This document shows positions 22,601-35,700 of a DNA stretch of 64,000 bases, piece after piece (position 1 is the first letter of the stretch; each line of letters begins with the position of its first letter). Source of the DNA: Dromaius novaehollandiae (Eukaryota; Chordata; Aves; Casuariiformes; Dromaiidae); assembly GCF_036370855.1 (NCBI RefSeq), contig NC_088102.1:42445835-42509834 (forward strand). Reading direction: 5' to 3'. The notes beneath the pieces are model-generated. The model searched no databases. It was given only the letters and a program-made list of their open reading frames with translations, and was not told the origin of the DNA. A program made the translations under genes and the position numbers.

Positions 22601-25600
22601 CTTTAGTAACATGTGGATCCCCTATATTTATTATAATGGAGATTCAGCAATGCTTGCCGCTACAAATTTGTCTTTCCTTTATCTGTGTTTTCTTGACCTG
22701 ACCAAAAAGTCACATTGGTCTTTGAAGTCTGTAGGTTTTAGCACAGTATCATGTTGCAATGGTGATTTAATTTAGCATGTAATAGGATGTACTTACACAG
22801 TTGCCTATCTTGATCTTAAGAATGTTTCTTCCCTTACGCATTTCTGAAATGCTTCCTTAAGCGGTTTTGCAATTGTTTCTTTAAAGTCTTTCCATATGGA
22901 GTTGTTAACACAGTTTAATCTTTGTGATCAGCCCTTTTGTGAGTAAGTAGCTGTGCTAGATCCCTTAATAGGTTTGTATTTTGTTCAGCGGGAGCATCTG
23001 GAACGATAGGTACATTCCTTTGCCTCCCTACCCCTAGTGCTCTCACACTCAGCCTCTTAACAAACTGGGAAGCCTTTTGGAGCTCCCTACTGCTTTGCTT
23101 TCATAGTATCTGAACAGACTCGTGCATGTAGTCTCACCGAGAGCATATCCCACGGGCAGCCGGTGCGAGGCAGGAACGATAGCTAGATCTGTGACAGCGC
23201 AATAATGCAGGTCAGTAGAGTGTCCCTGTGATTCCTGCCTGAGCTTGGGCTTATTAAATACTGCTTACATGCGCTAGCAGGTGCCCTGGAAAGGTTGGCA
23301 TTCCCTGCTACCAGTGACAACACACTGTATGTAGGGCAAGATACGCTATTGCTGCCATGCACACCTCTTCGGATTGCACAATGGGTCACAAGGCTGGAAG
23401 TCGATGTGGCATAGCTTCTGCACACGTGGAGAGATTGTTTGCAAGAGCTTCTGAGATAGCAGGGCCTTTATCATGCAAGGAAGAGGCACTAGGAACTTCA
23501 GCACAGTGAAATTAGCTAGAGTGAATGCATCACCTAACTCCATGCTTCCTCTTCCTTCTCCACCTGCAGGTAGGACAGGAAATGCTCACAGTGTTTGGCA
23601 CCTCTTCCCTGCCTGGGTGCTCCATCCCTCAGAATCCCCTTTACTCCTAGCTTGTGTTTTTCCCCCAGGGCTTTCATAGCGGAGGCAGCCACCTGCCACC
23701 AGCTGCAGCGCTCCAAGGGGCTGGCAGCAGGAGGAGAAGGGCGCAGGGTGTTTTAGGGCGGAATCTCTCGGCTGTTCCTGTCCCAGTTGCTTGGTTAATC
23801 AGGAGTGCCTTCGGTCTCTTGCAGCCCTGCATCACATGTGGGCTGTGATCTGGCAAGGCACTGTCCTATCCTGTGCTGGAACATAGAAAATGTCAGAAAA
23901 GTCAGGAACTTCATTATAGCAAAACTTGAGTCCTTGCCATACTGAGAAGAGCAGTCTTCTGGTTTCTGCTGAAATACCTGGCTCTGTGTCTCTTGGCTGA
24001 AACCACTATGCACTCAGGAAGCTGCTGCGCTGGCCTTTACACAGAAGAAGTAAAAGGGATCCTGCCTGACACGGCGGAGAGCTTTAAGGAGCTTCCAGAG
24101 TCAGTGGCAAATGTGTCATCTGCACGGGGGTCCCCGGAACTAGCCTGGGATTCTCAAATAACAATGCTGATGGGAAACCCTGGTTGTCTCTCTATAGTCA
24201 GCAAATGCACGCTCTCTCGTCCAACACTTACGCATAGACTAGATTCGTGCAATATACTTTTTCTCCTGAAGCTAACTGCAATGATCACTGAAATTTAAAG
24301 CTGACAATAACATATGACCATATATTAGACAGGAGCAGGAAACTCAAAGGCATACCACACCAGCACTTGGTGATTTAAATTGGAACCTTCCCTACTACTG
24401 AGTGAATATTAAGATACCGATATACTATTAGCTTACCACAGCTGAAAAAGTTTAGAAACCAGTTGTTTCAGGAGATATTGCTTTAGCAGTTCCACTGCCT
24501 TTTACTATTGGACGAGAGAATACAGTTAGAGATTTTATGGTAAGAACTAGGATCCCATTTAGGGCATGCCTTGCAAAGAGAAAGATCAATTTAAGAACTG
24601 TATATATTAACTCAGGAATAACAAGTATTGCACTTAATACTGCACAGGTCTCCTACTAGTCATATATACCAAAAGAGAGATTGCTTTCTCCATCAGAATA
24701 ACGAAACTTTCTAGATTGCAGGAATTTGCAGATCTGATTTAGTGTTGGTATTTGTCCAGGTATCACTTGGATTGTTTATGGAATATTTGTGAGTTAGGGT
24801 TTTCTCTGAGACTGGGGAAAGTTTGTGTACAGATAACAAGAAATATCTGTATCCCATAATCATAATGGGGAGGAGCATATAGAGCGCTCCTAAAAGCTAG
24901 ATAATATTTCTGGTGGCCAGAAACCCCCTTCTTTCTGCTGATCCAACTTTATTGTCCAAATTTTCACAGGACGTTCAGATTTTTATATTCTAATTTATTC
25001 ATGTTTGAATGTATTTTTCTCATAAGGACCAATCTGATTATCTTCTTAAAATAAAGGGTATATGAGTCATCAGCAGCAAGAATAAACTTCAGTTGTATGA
25101 TGTGGATCAGGCAAAGTTGCATATCAGCTGTTGTATTAGGGCATGGTTCTTGTGAATGATATTTCGTATTGCTTTCATAGAGGTTGCCACGGTCTCTGGA
25201 CTTCTGACATGAACTTGAACATTTCTGCTTTTATTCAGACAGGCTACCATGTATTATTACTTTTAATATGAGTGAAGCTTCATACTGTTAAGAATCAAGA
25301 GAGTTGCATTTTTCTGTATGCTTGGGGAGCAGAAGATGGCTGTTCCTAGTAAAAATAACCATCAACTAACAGGAATAAAGCAGCGGCACTTTTAGGAAAG
25401 CTGGACCCTCCCTCTGTGACTAGAAAGGTGGTCTGGGAAATCCAAAGGGAAGATGCAGTGAAGCAGGAGGAACTTGTGACACTCCTAGGGCATGATATGA
25501 GAGGGCACATAGGATGAGACATAAAGGAGAGTGTGTAGGCTGCAGAGGAGCTGGAAAGGGCACAGAAAGAGATGGAAGAGGAGAATAATTGAGAAAAGGA

Positions 25601-28600
25601 CAGAAGAAAACATGTAATCTAGCTTTGTTCATTTATTTACTCTTGGTTGTCACTGCAATAAATCTTTTGAGTAATTATCTCCAATCCTGTCCATGTATTA
25701 AAGCAATAATATTAAAATAAGCCTAGCTCAGTCACTGATTGTAGTCTCAGATCTTTTCGATTGTAATCGTAGACACCATCAGACTAGACAGGAAAAAAAA
25801 GAGGCATGTGTGAAATAACAGTCAGTTCATGGCAGAGCAACTTTGGCCGTTCTACATTTTCATGTTTCTAGTAGCTAACCAGCTGACTGACAGGCCCCAA
25901 AATTGCTATGCGTGTGGATATCTAAGGGTGGCATGACATAATTTTTCTCCTCCTTGAGCTGCACTAAATGTATCTGACTCCCAGGTCTCTGACCCGCAAG
26001 TAGGGAGTGAGTTACCTTTGGATAGTTGAAGCACATCTCTCCTCTCTGTCCTTCTCTGAGACCTTCCCCATTTGCCCCAAACCTGTCTCAGATGCTCACA
26101 AAGCAGCTGCTTGCAGCCTAGGGTACCATGGAAAACTGAGCTTGATGTTCCTGCCCTAATACACCCAGCCATGAACTGTCACTGCTCATCCTGTGCTTTA
26201 TTAGCAGCAGAAGTATTCCTGAAATGAGAGGCAAGGAGGGCTTCCGGGAGCCACAGCAGTCCTGAGGTAAGCTGTCCATTTTTCACGATCACAGGGGCCT
26301 TAGTCTATCCAAAATTGAAATATGGAAGTTTGTACTCAGAAAGCTTTCTGGTACTTTTACAGCATTGCATTTTGCATTCTCTGGTAACCTGGATATCAAA
26401 AAAATCTTCTATTTCTTATTTGAATGAATCTGTGAGAGATTTTTTCATTTATATGCTAATAGAGTTTTGCCCAAGGGTGTTTTGCAGCTTCACATTGCAA
26501 CACTGTGAATCACGTGTTAACAACACAACTGAGTTCCTCAATGTCAGGTTCCCTCAGCATCAGTAACTTTGGAAACAGGTGATTAAAGCGGATATACTGA
26601 TTACTCAGGGTGGGATTCATCTCACCTACCTTTAACTATTCAAAAGTTAAGTGTCAAGTATGAGCTGGACATTTAGGTTTCTTCTACAGTCAAATAAAAG
26701 AGAGAGAAGAATTTAATATAGACGGGCATAGTCACTACCTGGCATTGCCATGTCTCCTTTTTTCCTCCATTCAATACAGAGGGAACATAGATAACCAGCT
26801 TAGACTAAGTCTAACTTTTTGATGACTAAATTTAGACAACATCAAGTTTATCATCAGTGCACGTCTTGTGAAAAGACCATGTTTGCCTCAAAAGGAATGT
26901 TTCTTCATAGTGAAAATGATTTTGAACTTTGAACTCATTTAGGAAATTCAATATCACTGCCAGCTTTGAGTCAAAGGTACACTTGGCTGCATCTGACTTG
27001 AGCTTAAAGAACAGGTATTTCATATTGCAAAGGCCTGAGTCAGGAAGGAAGAGTTAGCTGTTAGGCAGCAAGCAGCTCTTAGTCACATTCCTGTGGGTTG
27101 CTGGAGTTTTTCTCCCTCCTCATTTCCTTTTGTCTTAAAACCAAAGGTGCAGTATTACACACGTAAATGAAAACTGGCTCTTATGCAAAAGCCTCACACC
27201 CATTAACTTCCATACATTGTAGAAGCAAGACCTGGAGCTAAAAACCTTTGTGGGGTACAATTATAATGAAATCGTAGCTAATGTTCTATTTCCTCCATTG
27301 TGATACTGTACTTCTATACGCTTTAATCAAGAATACAGATAAGCTCTAGCAGAACAAACAGAAAATGTGGGTGCTTTTGTATGTACATACACTTTTCTCT
27401 AAACTGTCTCTGGTCATCTTTTTACAGAAATAAAAAAGCAAAAAAAATTTTTTAGAAAGACATAAGTGTTCTTGCTAAGCAAAACATGGGTCCATGGGTC
27501 TGGGAGAGGCTTGTGACCAGTGCCCTGGAAAGCTTCCATGCGGGGGATTGCAGGGGACAATTTATCTAATGCTGATTTCGGTTAAGCGTTTTCTGTTCCA
27601 TCAAAGAGCCTTGACACGATGAAGATGAGAATGGGAGTTCCTAGCAAACCTTAACCTTGCACAATGTGAGAAGGAAATGGTGGTTATTTATTAAAAACAG
27701 ATATAGAAAATGTAGGTAAAATTAAACATAAGAAATTAAACTTCTGCAATTATGGACTATTGCAGGCAAGATGATCAAACTGTCTTAACTTGTTATCCTT
27801 GTAACACCACCTTTCCATCTTAATTCCTTTGTGCATACAAGAAATGTATGTGATGAACTGGAATGCTGAAAGTGACTGGGTTTCTGTCTAGTTTCTGTCA
27901 GTCGGGCTTCTTGTACAACACACCACCACACTCAGAGTGGCTGTGATTTCATACTAATGCAGGTTTCTAATAGGAAGCATCGTGCTTTCTCATCCTGTTC
28001 ATCTCGAGTCCTTTCATAAGCACTGCTTCTAATCATTTGGGAGGATTTTCAATACAGGTGTATGCTTGCCTAATGATGTTTGCATAATGGATTTGAAAAT
28101 TTAATCATTGAGCCTCCTAGAGGTCTGCTGAACACAGGCAGATCTTCACTACGCAGAAGGTTCATAAAATGAGCAGGCTCAGCCCATTAAATTCTGATAA
28201 TCTGCTAAAAATGCCCTGCTAGCTGGTGATTTAAATAAAGTTGCCCAGGAATCTGAAAGTTTTTTGCGTAACAAAACAACAGTTCTGAACTGGTGCAAAA
28301 CAAAAATGAAAACTCCGGCTTTCCTAAGAGATGAAATTGTTTTAGTTTGTTGAAATGTTTCACCTTTTTCAAGGTGAAATATTTGAATCTGAATTAAATA
28401 TGTTAAAATGTATATTCTATTAAACTTAAAAACAAGCAATATAGAAGAGATTTCAAATGGAAAAGTGATACATTACATTTTAGGGAAAAAACGTTACTTA
28501 TTAAATTTCTTCCTTCTTTCATTTATTTTGTAGTAGAATATTATAAAAGCAAAACACTTACACAAGTCATGATGAAACAGCATTTTTCAAGGGAAACATA

Positions 28601-29600
28601 CTTCTTCAGGAAGATTCTTTGTATCTTCATACTTGAGTGTCCTCCTTCCTAGTGATCCTCCTTTTCTTTTTTTCTCTTTCCTTAAGCCTTCTTAGCATTC
28701 ATGTCCTCAGGAAGGATAGTGTTTTCTCACATTTTCCCTAAGCATCTGTCTCCTCTTAGAATATCGTTTAGATCTTCTGTAGTTGTATACCTCTCCAAGG
28801 CTGCACCTCAGCTCCAAACATAAAATCACAGACTAAATCTCTTCCTGGCTCTCCCCACTGCCCCTGTAGAGCTTGGGTCCCACCTAGCTCCTCTCTTGCA
28901 TACTGGAGGGAAAGAGAAACCTCTGCTGGGCGGAGGAGAGGTAGAAGAGACTGGATATGTGGAAGGAGTAAGAGAGATGTGAGGAACAAGTACTTGTTTA
29001 AGTACACAAGTACTGTGTTTAAAAACCTTTTGTTGATGGGAATACAGGTGGGTCTAGAGGGTAAGTCACTTTAGGACTATGAAGAAAACTGTCCTCTTGA
29101 TAGTGGTAGCTTGGTAATGGTAATTTAGTTTACTGCTTAATGGTCATTTGTACAAGTCCTTAAAAAATAAGGTACTGTGCAAAATATATTGGCATTAAAA
29201 TAGTCCCCTGGTATTTTCTAAACCAAAGAGACATGCCTTGCTGCCTTTGGTGGATTTCTCTCCTGCCATCTCCCTTGTGGAGGGAGTAGTGCATACCATT
29301 TCCCAGGGTCTTTGCACTGAAACACTTGGTAGATAGGTCTATTAAACAACTATTCTGTCTGTTAGATTATCACTGCAAGACCACCTATTGTAGATTATCT
29401 CTACCAGATCATCAAACAGATTATCACCTTTTTTACATTTCTGCAGTCCCCTAAGTGGAAATAGTTTGGTCGCTCAGCGTGCTCTGTTCAGTCACAAGAG
29501 CTGCAAATGAACGTTCCCACCTTGCAACAGGTTTGTTCTTAGGACAAGCAAAGTGGGTGGTAACTTTTCCTGTTTCGGAAATCCTGGGGGGGTGGAGCTC
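22601..29600. other. Intergenic stretch upstream of copy 2
   Basis: No exon or RNA gene recognised. It holds a purine-rich patch at about 25380-25620 and pyrimidine-rich sequence at about 28620-28780, with no resemblance I could name. Distal regulatory sequence of copy 2 could lie here, but nothing shows it. Confidence 0.45.
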
Positions 29601-29645
29601 TGACTCAGTGTCATAAAACACCTGTTCAGCAGCTTCTGACACTCT
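29601..29645 (+). promoter_or_regulatory. Candidate core promoter of copy 2 (AP-1 site plus TATA-like box)
   Basis: TGACTCA, a perfect AP-1 consensus, lies at 29601-29607 and CATAAAA at 29612-29618. A TATA box there predicts transcription starting near 29640-29650, about 100 nt before the proposed ATG at 29743. Inferred from motif spacing alone. Confidence 0.38.
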
Positions 29646-29695
29646 GCAGGTCTGTAAATACGTTTCAGGAGACACCAGGAACTGTGGAACCTCAT

Positions 29696-29737
29696 ATGCA
29701 GTGTCCTCTGCAGCACCCGCTTTCCATGCAGCAGTGA
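29696..29737 (+). other. Upstream ORF in the proposed 5'UTR of copy 2
   Basis: A 13-codon ORF, ATG 29696-29698 to TGA 29735-29737, ends 5 nt before the proposed main start. If the 5' end is right it could damp translation of copy 2. Confidence 0.3.
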
Positions 29738-29742
29738 TCTCA

Positions 29743-29769
29743 ATGGCATCAACAGCTGCCTTCCACCAG
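29743..29769 (+). CDS. PLA2G4E-like: Copy 2 exon e1 (proposed): start codon exon
   Basis: ATG at 29743 opens nine codons (MASTAAFHQ) ending in a perfect donor CAG|gtaagt at 29770, phase 0. Initiation context is moderate (G at +4, T at -3). It reads in frame into the proposed e2 and then the firm e3. An alternative start is the in-frame ATG at 37338, directly upstream of e3, or the Met inside e3 (37374). Confidence 0.42.
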
Positions 29770-32700
29770 GTAAGTGGAAAATAGGACAAACCTGGCAGGA
29801 TTCTAGGAAAACTTGGTTCAGATTTGTCCCCCAAGTACAGATGGTTCAAGTCCACCCTTATCTGTAGGACATAACTCTGCAAGGAAAAAAGATTGTCCTT
29901 CCTTGGCTATCTGCAGATATGGGGACCTGGAGCCAATATCTTTTTATATTGCATAGCAACAGCTGCCACTTTTCTGGCACATTCATTTGATCTACCACCT
30001 GTACGAATTGCCCAGGTACTCAGCATACCAGCGGTGTCACAGTGGGAGTTTATGAGCAGCAACTCCACCTTGAGAAGCTGAAATAACATGTTGCAATTAG
30101 GGACATAAAATACAACTGAAAAAATCATACTCATCTTTTGTTTTCCCTGCCTCAACAGGATTCAAGCAGCAAAACAAGCTCCTTGGAAAATGACGAAAGA
30201 AAATGGATGATCCAGCAGGTAGCACAGCACAATGTTCATGCTAAGGTACCACATTCAGCAAACTAAAAATGGGAGGGACTAAAACAATAATGACATTTTT
30301 TTTCAGAAAGGCAGAAGCTTTTTCCCTAATTTGATTATTATATTGGAAATAGGAACAACATTTCGTGGATGAAAATTCTCTCTATGTGAAACATCTGCAT
30401 TCCATTATTCTTTTATTCCATTCCTTTCTCTATTTACACAAAGTGTATTATTTTCATGGGTTTATTACTTAGAGAAAATCCTTGGGGAAAATGTGCTTGA
30501 TTTACTGTTAAAATGGGACTGAGTTGGGCCTTCTTTTAGTACTGTCCATCTCTACTGACTTTAATGGAGTTTTAGCTCAGCATGAATGGCGAACGTTACC
30601 AGCATCAGTTAGTCAGAGCACAGCTGTTGGCGATCCTCTGGATTTTAGCCATGAATGCCAGCTTGCAGAATAAATGCCTGTTTTGCTCACTGTGCAAGTC
30701 ATCACAACAAAAGGAGAACAACTCTAGTAGACTTTGCAGGGCGTGAGGCAGAGCCGTATTTGTGTCTAACCTGTGCCGTTTGTATCAGTGACGATTTTTC
30801 TCTCCACTCTTGGTTAGCTTGCAACTGGCTGTACTTTCTGACAAGCTGCCTCCAAGTAAAACTGGATCGTTCTAAGCAAAAAGCTAACTTAGATTTAATG
30901 ATATCTTCAATGGGGTATGATTCAAGTGTCTCTAGCTGACAGGAGACGTCAATATTTAATTTTGTGTTTGTAATAAGTGTTCAAAATCTATAGAAAATGA
31001 TAAACATCACTTTGTTTCTTTATTTATATCACAAACTTGTCAAAATGATTGAAAACATTCTTGTTAAAAGTACTCTAACAGCTCCTACAGGTGGAAATTA
31101 GAATAGCAAAATGGTGACAAATTATCAGTGTGCTGATATGGCATTTAGGTGTGCAGGATTTGGGGGGTGCGTGTGTGTGCACGCGTGCACTAAAGGTCAG
31201 AAAGGGCTCAAGCAGGAAAAGCAACTACTGGGGAGTGTAAGGGCCTGATCTCTATTGTTTTTGTAATCATTTACAGTATCCATACAGAACTTGTTTTTTG
31301 CTTTAAAACATCTATGGCTAAAAAACATCCAGGGCTTCTTTACCATTAATGCATCTGTACGTGTATAAAGATTGTTAGAATCCGGTATATGCTTCTGAAT
31401 GCATGTAAAGTGATATAAAAATTATGTGGTCAAAAGTGCCTGGATATGGGACTCTTTCCACAGCTTTAATTCTTCGTTTTTGTCCTAACATTTCCTCAGC
31501 TTCCAGAAGCTCTGCCTGGCTAGCCCCTAGTGTTTAACAACCAAGATGTTCAAAAGCCAGGAGGCAAATAAAGAACGACTGAGAACATCTGTTTTTTCTC
31601 TTCTGTAATAAAGCCTGGTAGGAAACTGGCATTAAAGGCACAGGCTTGTGTGGGCTGGCCAATTTCTGCCACTTACTGGCATCAGATTTCCGCAGCTTTG
31701 AGCAATCCTTGATTTTTGCTTGCCACAGCTTGCCATCTGTGACAGGAGGATAATCATTAGTAGAGAGGTGTTATAAAGGATAAGATGCTTATAGCAGCTC
31801 TTGAGTGCAAGGCCCAGAATGAGTAAGCAGGTGCAAAGCTCTCCTTAATGGCAGTGCTTAAATATTTGCCTATTTGCTTCAGTTTGATTTCTAAAAGGGC
31901 TTTGCATAACTGTGCGATAAACTAAATAGTATTGGGTTTGTTTTAGAAAAAGCATGCCCAGAGGTTGCCGCATGGAATATACTGTGACTCTAAAATAGTA
32001 ATAGCCATCTCACCTATCTACAGTGGAAAGCCACGTATCCCTCATTGCTTTATTTTCAGACAATGCATCAATGTTATGAAACCTCATTCAGATTTTAAAA
32101 TGGATGAGAGTTTCAACCGAGCTTTTCTCTAGCTGTCTCTGGGAGTCCTGAGATGCCAGTTTGCCTTTTAGCATGTTAGACACGAATACAGGGAAGATGA
32201 AGCATAATAAATGAATATCTCATGAATGGTTGTGAGTAAGCCAGCACATAACTACAGTAAATCTAGTAAATTTATCACTGGATATTATTTGTTAGTGCAT
32301 TGCATTTCTTGGACTCCTACAGTGTAATTTGTCATTTACATATACACAAAAAACTGTGGTATCTTTCCTTGATAAATTATCAGCTTAAAAAAACTAGCTG
32401 TTGGCTCATCAGCTGTGGATGTATTGAACATTCATGTGCAGTAATGTAAAGAGCAAGAAACCCACAAGCATAATCTCAAGATTAATAGCGTGAACAGTGA
32501 GTGGGGCAGCTCATCAAGGTATCCTGCTGGACAGGACTTCGGAAACCAGAGGAGCACTAGCAGGAGCTCCATCAGCTTTGAACTTATGTAAGCAATATAG
32601 AGCACATCTCACCTTTAACGGTTTGCTGCAAAACTAGAAAAAGTCATGACACCAGGACCAAGCCACCTGTCACCCTTTCCCTTAAAAAATACCTGGAATT

Positions 32701-35700
32701 GAACAGTGACATGCAGGCTTATATTTTGCAGGAGTAAAAATGAGCCTTTAAAGAAGGCTACTCAGCCTGCCAGTCACCCTGCCATTGCAGGGATGAATTT
32801 AAAGGTTCAGGGTATACAGATTTACCTCGTCGTTAGAGAGGACTGCAAGTCTGCAATGAGAGCAAACCACACTTCAGGGCTTTGCCCATCTGTGGAAAAA
32901 ACATAATGTACTGTGTGCATCTTCACGCTTTGGTAACAACACTTTCTTCTTTTAAAGTACCAGGAATTGTTCCTGACTCAATGTGGAATGCAAATGTTCT
33001 GCTGAAGAAAACTTTTTATGATAATTATCCCTTGTGAACAGTTGGTTACCTTACTAACTCTCTGAATTAATGATTTTTTTTAAGGTAACACAAATGATCA
33101 TCGTCATCATCAGTGACACATTGTTGCTTTTTAATTTGTTAGCTTTTATCTTTGCTCAGGGTGTTACTGTAATGAAATGATGACCCTAGAGGGAAAGGAG
33201 GATTAATTACATGATTTCCACTGATGATGCCAGGGACTTGAGCTTCAGTTATAAGATGATGATATTTTGCTCATAGAATTTTCTGGAGTGGCTTTCAGGT
33301 CTGGCATTTGGCATTATTGCTTAATACAGAGCTGGCAGTCCTCTCCAAAGGCATTGTTGTCTCAAGTTATGAGGAGGAGGAATGACCACTGAGTATTGCT
33401 GCTCTTTTGATGCCCTAAAGAGGGGACAAAAATGTATTCTAGAACTGATTTTTTTTTTTTCCCCCCCAAAGGACCTTGGTTTGGGAGATATGGCCTTCTA
33501 AGTGTTGTACTGAGAGAAAGCAAAAGCAGATCAGGTTACAGACCGGTTCTGAGTGCTATGAAAATGCTCTTTTAACTGGTACAAATGCTGAGAACATAGA
33601 GATAAGATCAATATTTTCATTATTCCTTTAAATTTAGAGCAATCGTTATTTTGGTGGGCAGGCTAACACTGGAAGGAATTTTGCTGGAAAAAATGCTCGC
33701 TGAATGAACAGAGTCAGGCTGAGGGAAGCTTAGTCTCCCTTTTTCCTTCACTTCACTTGCTTGGCTGCTTGTTCTTTACCACCAAGCATTCTTACTGAAT
33801 GCACCTTCCAGGTTCACATCACTGTCTTTTACCTCTCTTGTTAATTCCTTGAATGTTCTTTCTTTCTTTCTTTCTTTATTCTCTTTCCCATGGTGTTTGT
33901 TCCATGATTATTTGCTGGGTATCCTCCGGCTGACATATCCCGTATGTTGTCATCTTATAGTGCTCAGATTTCTTAGCCAGCACTGAGATTTTCCCGGACA
34001 GGGGCCGCCTGCCTCGTGGTTCGCAGTGTGTTGGTACAGAGCTCATTGGCTTTTCTCTTACTCAGCACCCACTCTGAACTCTCCTCCTGGAGGCGAGAAG
34101 TAATTCTTCTTCAAATCAATTTCTAATCTGTACATCGTAGATGATCTCGTACTGTGCACAATCATTCCCTTAGCAAGCTCTTAAAATTTAAATAAACTCC
34201 TTCCCTTCGCACTGAGCCATCTCCCTGTGACACCACACACCCACGTTCACGTTCTCACCACAGTTCCATGCACACGGCGGTGTTTGACTCTTGCATAATC
34301 TTTGACACACTGTAATCCAGGGAGTATCTTATTGTTCTCCACAACTGCGTATGTTGTGTATTTTTTTTCCTAACATAGCCCTCCCACGCTGTAGATCTTA
34401 TCAGTTTGCCTTTATTTGCATGCAAAATATGGTGTCCTTGTGAAGTATTCTTCTCAGAATCTGTGTTCCAGTCCACTGCAATGAAGTGTTCATGGCCCTC
34501 AGGAATGACCATATGGCTGGTGCTTCACGTAGATGCATCCTCACTGAATCCACACGTATTTCTACTTTTGTCATTCTGCTTCTTAAAAAGTCATGGTAGT
34601 TTATGTGAGAGTCTCTGACAGTCTTAAAAACATAGGTTCCAAAATGTTGGTTGGCAGAATGATGCCACAAGCTTTCACTAAATAAGGCCAAGACAACACC
34701 AAGACTAAATGCAATTCCTTTCACTCTGTCCTTTATGTTTCCTAAAATACTTCTGCTGAAGGCTTTTTTTTTTAATTTGAGATCTACTTTTTTAAAAAAG
34801 CATAGAAACAAAAAGAGAAGCTCAATGGATTTGTAGGTTCCTTTAAAAACAAAGCAAACCAGAATCAGTTAAGCAGGCGTAGAGGTATGCCTTTCTGACG
34901 AAAAAGGAGTGGGTTACCATCATGACTAAGCAATAGTTCTGAGGTGGCTCAATCCAGATCCTAATAATGTGGAGATCTTACCTCCCTAGTTTAAAACAAA
35001 CACTTTAAAATAAAATAAAATATTCTGCACCCTACCTCAGACTTTACACAACAGCTGTTAGTTTCCTACTTTGTTCTGCTGTACACCCAGAAGCTCAGTA
35101 AAATGCAAATATATCTTCTACTCCTTGTAGTAGGAGTAGAACCTTCTACTTCTTGTAGTAGGATCAAGAGAATGAGTTTGTTTAGCACTGAATAGACATC
35201 TTACTGTTTTGGGTGTGTTTCTATACCTCACATCAAAAAGTACTAGAATTTTAATTAGCCAAGTTTAAAAAATATTTTGAAATTATGATTCCTGGTTATA
35301 AGATAGAGCTCATGCACAAAGTTTTATGGTTATTTAACGTATCGGTTAATTTTTATCTAATACACCACTAAGTTACTCAGCATTTTCTGAAAAATTAATT
35401 CTTGCCTTTTCATCAGATAACTTCAGAACTTGACAATTACTGCATTATTTGCAAATTCCTTTTATTACCTTCATGTCCTTTATCTTCATAGAGATGGAGA
35501 CAATTTGGGGAGTTAAGCTAAGTTTTGACATCATGAATTCCCTACGGTCAATGCTTTACACACTTCAGCTGATAGACTGTCTTGTTCCACTGATTTCTTA
35601 TACTTTGACTTTCTGTCACGGTAGCAGCACCTATGAATATGCCGCTTGCTCTTACTTCACTTAAGAGTTTCTTCCTATTCTTTTAATTAAAGTTTCTCAG

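Noticed and set aside
29451..29882. 143-codon minus-strand ORF
   Set aside because: Overlaps the proposed first exon and promoter of copy 2; no recognisable domain and no splice support.
30159..30245. Longer form of proposed exon e2
   Set aside because: It is also phase 0, but the shorter CAG donor was preferred. Both are weak, so the longer form is noted as an alternative only.
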